Part shown: in pieces, positions 25,301-38,147 of the stretch
Numbering within the stretch: the stretch's first letter is position 1
How the letters are laid out: the number at the start of each line of letters is the position of its first letter
Assembly (NCBI GenBank): GCA_030141605.1
Contig: JAQGDQ010000662.1
Coordinates: 1-64,000, forward strand
Length of the DNA stretch: 64,000 nucleotides
Reading direction: 5' to 3'
Source: Tubiluchus corallicola
Taxonomy: Eukaryota > Priapulida > Priapulimorpha > Priapulimorphida > Tubiluchidae
Notes under the pieces: model-generated
What the model was told of the DNA's origin: nothing
Databases searched by the model: none
What the model saw: the letters and a program-made list of their open reading frames with translations, nothing else
Program-made: the position numbers and the translations under genes

Positions 25301-28300
25301 ATGTAATTTACTTCAGAAAGAGAAAAGAACTCCAGTGACCTCCGGCTAAAACTATCAAGAACTAGTCTCGTAGAACTTGATAGTTCTAAATACCTCTAGA
25401 ACCATCTAGAACTATCAAGAACTATCAAGAACTAAAGTCTCACATCTGCTAGTTTCTTTAGGTTCAGAACCCTTACTCAATTTCCTTTGAGAACACTAAG
25501 TGCTGATAAAGTGTTAATTGCGTTGCTTTTTTCCAAGATTTGTGAAATGTAAATAACTCCAAAGCTTTTTGTACTAAAACTATTTGAAAATCTACTTTGG
25601 TGTCAGCACGTTCTTAAAATTATCATTTTAACCAGGAATCTTCAAAAATGGGTCACCATATTAGCACACGGCTTAAGACGAGACCCTCTTAAATCACTAA
25701 AACAGCAAAAATGGCAATCTTTTACCTCTAGGTGTAACACTGTCAAAGTTATACGGGGGACACCGATAGACCAGCTCATAAGCAACGACGGCAAAACTGA
25801 AGACGTCTCCTTTCTGGGTGCCTTTCGGGGGTGGAAAGTTCTCTCGGAGAATCTCCGGCGCGGTCCATTGCTTGTATGTGAAGATCCGGTTAGTCAAGTA
25901 TTCATTGATGTTGTCCGCCTTGCGGTGATACTTCCCTGTCTTCTGTTGACTTACTATTAAAAATAATATAATATTCATGCCTTCATAATGAAGTTTCAGA
26001 ACTAAATAATTAAACTGCTTCATCGTTTTGCTTTAGCCACTTTTTACAGCGTCTCGTCTTTTTAGAATACGCCACAATATTGTGTTCTAAATTTTTTGAC
26101 AAAATAGATTCTACAGCCACTTGTGGTTTACCAGGCCGTCACGACTATCCAAAATCTTCAAACTATAAAAAATGGCGAATCACAAGAGTTGAAAAATTCA
26201 TGGCCATTGTTCTGGAACACAACCTGCTATGACCTTAGTCTGGCGCAGCAAAACATATCGTGTACATCTGAGATGAGGCGGTTTAGACTGCTGTTATACA
26301 GCCTAGTTTTCACGAGGGTTTCACACCTTCAAACAGCCGTGCTTTCACAATCCAGTACAAATCTTTCAAAGTTCTTAAACCTTAGTGTTATTAAACTTTA
26401 AGCTACAATGTTATTTTATCGTGAACTTGTTTTTATCAACTGTGGGCACCTCATTTCATAAGAGCTATTTGGTTTCTCCTCTTTAAGCGACAGAGATGAC
26501 ATCTTGTTCACTACGCATGAATTCGTTATGTGAATTTACGAAAGCAAGGTTGCCCAACACATTATCCCTTTCTTACTTGTTAATGTTCTCTTTATTATTT
26601 CTCTTTTGAATAAACAAATTTATAACATGAAGCAATTAGTGAAAACATTTGTGTCCACAACAAATACAATAGTACCGAATTTATGTAATTCTAATGAGAC
26701 GAATTTAGTGGAAAATTTATAAAATCGTAGTCAAAACTTCATTAAATCTCTTTTGGTCGGTGGTCTGGTATTTTTGCTCTGCAAAAATTGTCGCTAAAGT
26801 TATTACTTTGAACAACTAACAAGTTATACTGTGTGTGTAAATTTTAATAAACCACGACTTTTTGGCTGAAAGAAAAAAGAGCAAAACAAGCTTCCCCCTT
26901 GATCTGCAGACCTGTGATCTCCCATGTTATTAAGCTACGATTGTATTTCTTATTTTAGCAACTACAAAAATCATGGGCTCAAGGGAAATCACCTGTTGCC
27001 CACAGTTCAAAAGGGAGACTTGCACTTGTGAAAAAAGTATCTCAGTACTTTGAAATTCTTCATTCTCTTGAGCGCCCTCTTTCCTGTTTTGTCCAGACAG
27101 CACGCTCGGCAGGCCGTAATCCGTTACTTTAAGTACCCATCGATGATCGATCAAACAGTTTGTTGACTGGAAGAAAAATCAATTTCTTTGCAATGACTCT
27201 AACAATAATAACTGCATTATAAGGAGGAGAAGTTAGAGAGTGGTCGTGAAGTGCACGCTTAGTGACCACAGTTAAAGAACACCTAGCCTATACAGTAAAT
27301 GGATGGGTGACCTCCTAGAAAACTACTTCTACATGATTTCTCCTGTCAGGTTAACAAGTTTTCTAGCGATGACTATATCGCTTTTGTCCGTTTCCATCTT
27401 AGGCTTAGTCGACTACCCCTGATAATGGGCAAACTTTTGGCCCAAACACAATTGATTTACGCACTGTGTTGAGTGCCGGACCGAGCGCTGAACTTTATAA
27501 AAAAAACATTATAGCCAAAATTGTACAACTATTGCTCACACATTGTCGGCTTTTAGATAAAGGTATAGCTATTTAAATTTAAATGAGAAAAGACAATTTT
27601 TAAGTGTCTCAAAAAACTTTCCATACAAAGCTATGTTACTTTTGCATTTAGCTTACCTGCTTGAAAGACTTGTGCTAGAAGAGAATTAAGAATTCAAAAT
27701 TTTCGCATCAGCTGGTAACATGTGACCGTTGCACTATCTCAGTGCGCATCAAAAAGCGTCATTGGTTCATAGAAAAACATACAGTACTTTGTCTGTAGTT
27801 TTGCCTAAGCTCCCGCTTGCTATTGTGACGTGCTTACTGTACACTACCTGCATCCTTGGCATAACAGCAACATCTAACTGATTAAACTTACTGGCAAAGA
27901 CAGCCAGAGCTTCAAAAGCAATGGCTAAGCAAGTGATTAAATGTTTAACTTCCAGGAATTCTTGGGTAAGGAGGTTAATTGCAGTAGACGGGCAGGTCGA
28001 AGCAAACCGTTAGGCTAGCATATTAGCACGTGATAAATGTTCCTGCTTACAAACAAAATGGTACTTAACATGATTGTTTCTATGTATGTTATAGGAAAAA
28101 AACAAACTAAAATGATATAAAAGTCATAAAACCTTATTAGTCACAGGAAAGTGTCTTACTGAAACATGTCAGGCAAAAACATTGAGTCAATTATGCAGAG
28201 TTATTTGAGTCTATTACCATTACATTTGAATAGAAGCGGCCCGTTCCAGGCGTTTTTTAGTCAATTAAGCGATTGAGTCTATTAACCGTGAGTCTATTAA

Positions 28301-31300
28301 GCGGCGCCTACTGTATTATTAATCTTACCGACAAGAAAAAGTAATTAAAGCTTTTGCATGGTCTCATTATATTTCAAACTTTTCGTAACATTACCTAATC
28401 TTGTTTCAAATGACTTACCATTAATATGGCTGCACCTAACGGTCATCGCAGGAGTTTAAATTTACAAGTTTTATATACCATTACTACTAGCCCAAGGCCT
28501 GTATGCAATAAGACAGCACATCAGTGATATAAAATTCCAAGACAAATTTTTAAACTTTCATTCATGAAGACTGTCTTCCTGTGGTCAGTGGTCAGTAGCA
28601 ACAGTAAGCATCAATGTAATAAAAACATACTGATTCCTACCTTAAGGTTGCCATGGGAACCAATTCCATGGATTTTTGTAATGGCCTCCATACCGCACGC
28701 CAGATCCATGAGCAGGCTATACTTGAACACCGGAGTTAACGTTATACCTTCATTCTCAATCACATCCTTCAAGTCACAAAGTTTAACGGCATTAATTTTA
28801 CTAAAACAGACTCAAGTTTCAGACCATAACTCAAACTGATCTACAACCTAAAATATTGAAAACACAATGCTAAGAATAACTTACATTAAAGAATTACTAC
28901 TTTGCATGTTTAACTTTGCTAGTTTTCCACCGTTGCACAGTCTTAGCCACACATGCTTAGATGGGCAACTATGCCTACATTTCAAATACAAAAAATATGC
29001 AACATACGGGGGTTGACATCAGTAAAAAATGACTAACTACACAATCCCAGTCATTCCATCATCATAGCCTCGTCAAATCACAAGCTAGCTTAGTAAAAAA
29101 TTTAAATATGAAATTCTGAGCTTGAATTTTTTTCCACTTTGTCTGTATCACTGTCAGTATCATTCATCAACACTGTATTCCAGTCTTTGTTTTGCTTCCA
29201 AAGATTTCTGCCATTTCTAATTTTTATCTGCAGTGACATTATGACCATTTCATCAATGGAATTTAATATTCACAGTCAGACCTTCATAGTTTAACACTAG
29301 CATCACTCACTTACCACAAGACTGCCCTTCTTACAATATTCCCAAACGAGACAGATGTTTGGAGGGTCGATGACGGCTCCGATGAACACATTAAGATTTT
29401 CGTGCATCACCTCTTTCACCTAAACAATAGAACAGCCATGTGTTTAGTTTGTTGGATTTACTATATCTGTTCACTATATTTTGTTAACTATTTACTTGTT
29501 TACTATAATCCAAATTTACTTTGCTGGATTTCGTTTTCTATAGAGGCTAGTGGGGTGTTACAGAAGCACACAATCCAAATTTACTTTGTACAAAAAATCA
29601 CAAAAAAAATTTTTTTATTTTAGCACATTAGGAAAATTGGATTTTTGGTCTTATTTTATGATATCCATAATCTTATGCAGCCTGGTCATAAGCAACGAAT
29701 CAGTATAACAGAATGAACTGATGAATTGTAATTTAGAAAACAGCTGAAATCCAGTAGATGGCTCTTGCAAAGGACGAGCTGGGCTTGAAAATAGAAAAAA
29801 CGGCAAAAATGATTGCTTCCCAGAACAACTAATTGAGTTTGAAAATACAAGATTTTCACGATAACTGCAAGACCAGTTTTTAGGCAGGGTAGCATGTAAC
29901 TAGTTTAACATTAAATTTTCACTATTTTTTGAACATTTTAAAGACGACTTGATGGTAGAATATAAAAGTGTAATATATTTAGTGTTTGTTTTTATAAAAA
30001 ACAAATAATAGATATTTGAGAGAATTTTTGATGCATTTTACTTTGAAGTATCACAACGTAGTCTTAACTATGCTGAATTATGAATGATTTTATATACATA
30101 AACTTTATACATAAATTTTATATACATAACTTTATATATACATATAAATATAACTCTGTATATAAATATATGTATGTATATTTAAATCTTATTTTGTATG
30201 CCTCGCTCAAGGTAAAGCCCTCGTATTTTCCTCATTTGTCTTGTGGGCGTAACTACACTTCTGAGACCCTGCAACTTGTGGGGGGGGGGGCAAGATTGCG
30301 TAATTACCAAAGATCTTACCGAAACTGAAATTTAAGAAACACGGGAAACCGATATCGAAACAAAAGCGAACCGAAATTATTTTTGCAAAACCGACTACTA
30401 TCACAACTTAAAAAAATTCTGATATAAATAAAACACTTCGTTTTTGCTTGTTTGCTTATATTTGCTCTGATGCAAGTTTATAGAAGTAGTTAGGCAAAAA
30501 ACTTAATCAAAAAAGTAAAACAATGTTTACGGTTAAAGAACATGGAGTTTAAAAAAAACTGACAAATTTCATTTTCTAAATATTTTGTTGTCTATATTTC
30601 ATAAACTATAAAATTAAATTTGGTTTTATTCAAATTAGGTTTTGATATTTCGATTGATTGAGTCTGGAGACTTTAAAGCTTTACAGTCATCAGCACTGAA
30701 GATATACCGCATTGCAGTAAAATGCATGCTACAAATGGTACAAAAACTACGAAACTTAATTTTCGATAAAAACAAAACTCACCGGAAAGTATGAAATTTT
30801 CATTTCAGTAACATCCCTGGAAGCTATGCCACTGGACAGACACAATAAACAACTTTTTCTCTAGTGATCAAAGGCAAACAAACATCAAAAAATTATAAAA
30901 AATAAATACCGTATTGAATTCCGTCAGCACGTTCTTCGTCAAAGTTATGTGCTGTTTATTCACATATTTTATCGCCACCATCTTTTCGTTAAAGTAACCG
31001 ACGTTTGTAAAAATCTGTTGTCCTCGAAGGTCGCCCAAGCCGCTCTTTCCGCCCGTGTAGCTTGAGTAACCACTAGAGGACGCTTTGCCAATTGACGGCT
31101 CTGACACAGCGCCTTCTTTTAAAGATCGGGAACCAGTAGAAATACTACCCTGTCAAATCACAACAGGAGATGTTGAAAGTGGCACGTGGTGAAATAAAAG
31201 TTAATGCTTGTAAGCGTTAAAGTCCAAAAACGTGAGATAAAAACTATATCCAAAAATTAATTTTTAATTTATTCATCAAAATTAATAGACTTGTTTACTA

Positions 31301-34300
31301 CATACAATTACAGTACAATAAAAGAGCAAGTATCAGTTAAGTCAGTTTTTTTACATTAACCACATATCAACAGTGGTAACTAGCGGAGTAAACTATAGTC
31401 CTAATCGATGTTTGTATCATTAAATAAAAATACGCTGTGTGAAGGAGTAGTGCTGTGTAAGCGCATTTACAAATTAACGAAAATTCGAAAAAATCGAAAT
31501 ATGAAATTTGAAAATAAAATTTGAACTTTCAACACTCTAATGAAAAACTACAATTACTCAACAAGAGGTAATTTCAATTTTTCAAAGTTCTTGTCTTGTA
31601 AAGGGTTAACGTACTTGACTTCCCGATCCAGTAGACGATGCAGCCGTTGACTTCTGTACCTTCCTTATGTCATCCCAGGAGAGACGCCACGCCATGAGCA
31701 ACATGCTCGCCTCTTTTTTTGAACGCCTGTAAAAGTTTTGCATAAAAGATGCGAGAACAAAACAGCAACGCAACGTTAAACAGCTGCATTTCCAGACAAT
31801 CCGCCAGTGCCAGGGTTTGGGTTCATGACAGTCTTACCAAGCTGTATATTGATGTTGAATACAAGCAATTCTGAATACACCAAATCAGAACTATACTGAT
31901 TGCGGAATTAGAAAATTGTAGGAAAAACAGCAGAACTGCACTTTCACACACGTTACTAACAGAAGCAAAATTCAGAGCAATAAGCCTTTTCACAGTTCCA
32001 GCAATTGATGGTGATCGTGAAAAGGTCAATGGTCAAACGTACCAAACAACGCATTTGTGTACAATTGCAATGCCTCGGAGCCCATGCTATTCTACTACTA
32101 ACAGTTTCAACAATTAGCTAGAACCTTACCTATTTCATTTTTTCTTGTTCCCAAGTAACATCTGCTAGTAAATCATTCTTACCTACAGACTAATGCATAA
32201 TTAAGTAAAGTCTACGTAAAACAACTGTAGTTACTGAACTGATGCACCAGAGGCTTTGCTTTACCCACACGTCACGTGATGGTTGTTGCTAGGACACGTT
32301 GCTGTGGTACACTTAATCTTTGACTTACAGCAAGTGCGCATGCGTACAACTAAACTATGAAAAGGCTTATTATTTTAATGTGACATTACTCTGCAACTAT
32401 CAATAAACTCATATAGACATGAATTTTAAATGTACAGGTTGAACTTTGGTGTACAAATAAGGCTACTTTCCACTGCATTTAATAATGGGTGCATAAAACC
32501 TTCAATGAAAATGAAAACTACATCACTATTACAGCAGTGGTGCTGCCACGCAATGTTTCAGAATAATTATATAATCATATTGTTTTATAGTCTGTCTTGT
32601 TAATCTGTCTGTGGCCTCAATGTTGCCTGAGAAATCTGCTCACAAATCACATGGCAATTACAAAAAAGTTAACTCTTTCAAGTTCCAAGTTTTTAGAAGT
32701 AAAATGAAGTTACTCAAGTGTACATTACGCTTCACCAGAATGAACTTTATTTCTATTTATTTCTTATTGTTTTTAATGTACGAGAAAAAAGGCAGGAGAG
32801 CTAGACTGGTGAATATTATCTCAAAGTTGCCGACCCGAATATGATTCGTGAAGTCGTTTGTGTTAAAGCATCTGTATAATTTGAAAGTCAAGAAATTTAT
32901 ATTGTAGATAGCTGGGGGAGGGTCCTTGAAGATAGTGTGGCGAACGGTGACATCAGTGAAACGGTCAAGGACAATGGACATTGGTCAATTTTTCGACTGT
33001 TATTCAACTTTACACAAGGTTTTAGGTTGAATTCAATTTTTTTCATAAGTATCGAGGAACTGTAGGGTAAATGTGTACCTGGGCCTTTAAAGAGGTGGAA
33101 TTCTTTAAAGGCCCAAAGAACCGAAATGAATAACAATGAACAACTCTAAAACTATGGTAACTAGACTCATGAAAGTTACAAGACCCTTGGGGCAGGGGTT
33201 CCGGCCACCGTATGGTTAGAAAACTTGGAACTCATTCAGGGTAGCAGGCAATATGTAAAAATCAGGGTATTGACATTTAATTCATGTTAGCTTGCAAATG
33301 TAGAAGGCTGGAGTCATGAAAATTAGTAGATACCTTGGCCTCAAAAAATAGTAGGGTGGACAGTGACCTCAATCGAAGGGCCAAGGTCGTTAGATATCAG
33401 TCAGTTTTTTGGCTGTCGTTGAACTACTCCCAAATCTTTGAGTTCAGTTAATTTTTTTTGGTAAGTATTAGGTACAGTGGATTAATAATCTACAACAAGC
33501 TCAACCAGGTACAGTCAGGTGTAAACACGGTAACAGCGTTATGATTGCGGATACAGATCTGATTTCGTACAGTCCTGCTGTTTAAGTACATAGTTTAGTA
33601 CAAGTAAAAATAAAAAAAAACCTGTACATAAGGACTCCAAATATCACGCATCCAGCAACGAACAAACTTGAAGCTACAGTAGCAATGATAATGATGAGTG
33701 TATCTAAAAACAAAAAATGACTGATCATTGTTCGGCAAATACCTTGATAAGACAATTAACAGGTATAATTCCCAAAAAAGTATTCCTCCAAGTTCAAGTT
33801 CCGATTAGCTTTATCTGCTATTCGGTTTCGCAAGGAAGCATACAGAGTGTCAGGAAATGATAGACCTCGCTATACTAAAAAGTATCACAGGTAGATTGAA
33901 AATATATTTTTTAATATTTTAATCGTAATATTTCTTACTTAAAAAATACATACCAAAAGTTTAACATGTTTTTAGAAAACAAGTACTGATGCTTATATGT
34001 TTTCAAAAAACACATACCGAAGCTTAATATGTTAAAAAAACACGTAGTTTAATGTGTTTTTAAAAAACACATACCAAAGTTTAATGTGTTTCAAAAAAAC
34101 ACAGATGGAAGTTTAATGTGTTTTTAAAAAACACGTACCAAAGTTTAATGTGTATTTAAAAAAACATGTACCAAAGTTTAATGTGTTTTTAAAAAACATG
34201 TACTGGAGTTTAATGTGTTTTCAAGAGACATGTACCGAAATTTACTATGTCTTAAAAATCACGTACCGAAGTTTAATGTGTTTTTAAAAAAACACGTACC

Positions 34301-37300
34301 GAAGTTTAATGTGTTTTTAAAAAACATGTACTGAAGTTTAATGTGCTTTTAAAAAACACGTACCAAAGTTTAATGTGTTTTGAAAAAACATGTACTGAAG
34401 TTTAATGTGTTTTCAAAAACATATACAGAAGTTTAACATGGTTTCAAAAAAGTGTGACGAAGTTTGATCATTTGGAATCACTTGAAAATTACCACACTGA
34501 TGTTACAGATTCTTGCGTGTAAACACCACACATTTTGATCATATCCTTAGGTTTTTCGAACGATAAAGAAGTTTTAAAACAGCAAGACAAAATAATAACT
34601 GCCAGCGAAACTTTTCACCATTTTCAAAAGTTATGACATTGCTCTACATGTCCACCATTTGCACTGCAAACTAGACAGAGACATTTCTTCAAACAACCGA
34701 TGCAGGTTTTTAACTTCTTTAAGGGGTATTTACTCTCAGCACCCAACAACTTTTACCTTTAGTTCCTCTTCATCAAATGGCTCTATGTGGCAGTCATACA
34801 TTTTCTCTCCAGGTACAGCAATCCATAGGATTAAGTCCCATTTTATTCTTGGTAACAAATCCTTGAAAGTGCTTATCATTTTGTGCAGTAGGTCATGATG
34901 TAAACTGGTTGATTTCTTTATTGTTTTGCTGCCATATATTGACTGTTTCATACGCTAATGTGGCTGTTTTTCGATTAATGATAACTGCATTGTTCCAGCA
35001 CTTAATTTTTTAACATGCAAAAGCTTTTTAGCTATAATTTAAAAACCACTAAAAGTATAAACTTGTAACTTTCACAGCAAAAAGTTAATCTATCATATTA
35101 TCAAGCTGCAAAATTTCAAGTTAGTACTGCTCTTGCTTCTAATATTACTATAGTCTAAATTTCTGCCTGTTTTGCTGCCATATATTGACTGTTTCATACG
35201 CTAATGTGGCTGTTTTTCGATTAATGATAACTGCATTGTTCCAGCACTTAATTTTTTAACATGCAAAAGCTTTTTAGCTATAACTTAAAAACCACTAAAA
35301 GTATAAACTTGTAACTTTCACAGCAAAAAGTTAATCTATCATATTATCAAGCTGCAAAATTTCAAGTTAGTACTGCTCTTGCTTCTAATATTACTATAGT
35401 CTAAATTTCGGTGCATTTTTTCTGCACGACCTGCACTACTTACAGTAGCCTGCACCTACTTACGTAATTTAATTAGTCATAATTACATACCGGACTCTTC
35501 AGGGCACAGTTCATTACTAAACCCACACGGAGGTTTGTCAGGAGGTGCAAATTGATGTCCAACCAATCCGCCGGGCCATTGAGGTTCGATCAGCTGCCTA
35601 AATACCTGAAATTGTTTGATAAATTAGCAACCAAAACAGCGCTAAAAACGTAAATTTCATCTAAGTAGAGATTACACATTAAGCAATAATGCTATAGAAT
35701 TGCAGAAATTACAGGTCATTATCCGAGGCCAAAAATTAGGCCGCAACACTACCTCCGTGCCGTTATACTCTCACCCACTACGTCGCTGATATACCTTCCC
35801 CAGTGTCTCCTTGCTTTCCTGCTCCATACTTTCAAGCTACAAGAGCAACTAGTAAGCCTTTTCACACTTCCAGCAATTGATGGTGATCGTGAAAAAGTCA
35901 AAGGTTAAGAGTACCAGACAACGTTTTTATGTACACTTGACAACGCCTCGCAGCCCATGCTGTTCTAATAGTAACAGTTTTAACAGATAGCTAAAACCTT
36001 GCCTAGTTCATTTTTTTTGTTCCCAAGCAAGATCCTGCTGGTAAATCACTCTATGCACAGACTAATGCATAATTAAGTAAAGTCCACGTAAGACAAGTGA
36101 ATTTACTGAACTGATCCGGCAGACGGCTTTGCTTTACACACATCACATGATGGATGTAGTTAAGACATGTTGCTGTGGTACACTTAACCTTTGACCTACA
36201 GTAAGTGCTCGTGCACACAACAAAACTGTGAAAAGGCTTGTTAAAAGAACATGACTGTGCAAACGACAGAAAATCAAATCCACAATGCATCATCATAACT
36301 AGCAACAATTTCTTTCACAAAAGCTGGTAAATTATTTTGAATTAGTTCAGAGTGAATGTTGGTGGCGGGGCTGGTATCTACCTCATTACTAAGGCTAATT
36401 ATCCAAAATATGACATTGAAAAGACAGAAGTATCTCAAGTCACACTAAAATGCGAATACATCATCCCTCAACAAGGTAAGCAGCTAGAATCAGAACGGTA
36501 AACAAAAACTACCCAGAGTGAGTATCGAATCCTCGTTAACCAGCCACAGCATAGCTTAATTTCGGTCACTAAGCACACACTGCATCCAGCCCACCAATAC
36601 CAAAATGCATGCAGTATCATATCACACCGGCTAAGTTTAGTTTAAATATAATTTATAGGATTGAGCAAACACTTTGATAGAATTGCAATATAATTACAAT
36701 TACAACTACAGAACATTAAGAAGACAATTATACAGCCACTGCTACTCAATATTAAAACCATTAAATTATCCTAATAAAGATCGTAAATTATTTCGAATTA
36801 GTTGCGGTGCAAATTTAAACTTAGTAGAAATTCTTTATTGGCATGAAAGATGTCCAAGACTGAATATGAAAAAAAACACAGAGTTTAAGAGTTTGAAGAT
36901 GCAACGATCAAAGCTACTGAATCGTCAATTGATTACTAAGGTTACGTAACAGCGATAAAACTGACAAACGTCAGATTAAAGTAACACATTTACTGCAGAC
37001 GAAAGAAAGCAGGGCAAAATACAATCCACGATGAAGCGAGCACAAAATGCCATCATCACTAATTGATAACGATACCTAGAATCTTTTGGCAGGCAATAAG
37101 CCTTTTCACACTTTTGTTGTGTGCACGAGCAGTTGCTGTATGTCAAACGTTAAGAGTATCACAGCAACGCGTCTTAACTACAACCGTCACGTGACGTGTG
37201 GGTAAAGCAAAGCTGTCTGCCACTCTGAACAAAAAAAAGTAGGTAAGGTTCTAGGTAGCTGTTAAAATTGTTAATAGTACAACAGCCTGGGCTGTGAGGT

Positions 37301-38063
37301 GTTGTCAAGTGTACACAAATGCTTTGTCTCGTACACTTAACCTTTAACCTTGTCACGATCATCATCAATAGCTGGCACTGTGAAAAGGCTTAACACTAGT
37401 CAGAAGAGTAATTGAGAACTAAGTGTGATTAAGCGACATCATACAACAATGTTTTGGGACATTAATGCACTTAGGAGCGTCAAAATTCTGGCACAACTAG
37501 CCAAAATAAGAAAGAGTTAACACCTCGTTTGAAAAACAGAATGAAGAAAACAATGTCTTTTACACGTTGCTTTGTACTTGCCTTAATGCTTAAAACAAAG
37601 CCACATCATTTCAAAACAAAAACCAATAAAAAATTGATATCGAGCACCTACCCGTGTTCCATCCTCCAAATTTACCACCTCCGCAAACTTCTGAAAGACT
37701 CCATCCTGATCCATGTCAGTGATCCAATAATCGGGTTCTCGATCACCCGCCTGATCCATTAGAAGATTTCCGCTCATTCCTAATTAAAGGAGCAACGAGA
37801 AACACGTCTTAACATGATGCACATCATCAATAAGTTCAATTTCTCGCCTAAATAAACGCGCAGCGGTAAAAAACTAAAAGAAAAATCAATAAGGGTAAAT
37901 GACAATGTTTATTCAACAATGCTTTGCGTATCTATCACCTTCCTAGTAAAACAATGTGATCGCATCTTAATGGATGTTCAAATTGTGTGCTTCTGTTTAA
38001 ATGTTTCTACGCACCCCACATACATGTTAAACATCCAACTTTGTAATTTAATGTTTCTATTCA

Positions 38064-38147
<84 letters not shown>

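Noticed and set aside
34736-34951. Minus-strand frame ([14 protein letters not shown])
   Set aside because: Protein-like wording, but partly inside the tandem duplication and without splice sites or family match; left unannotated.
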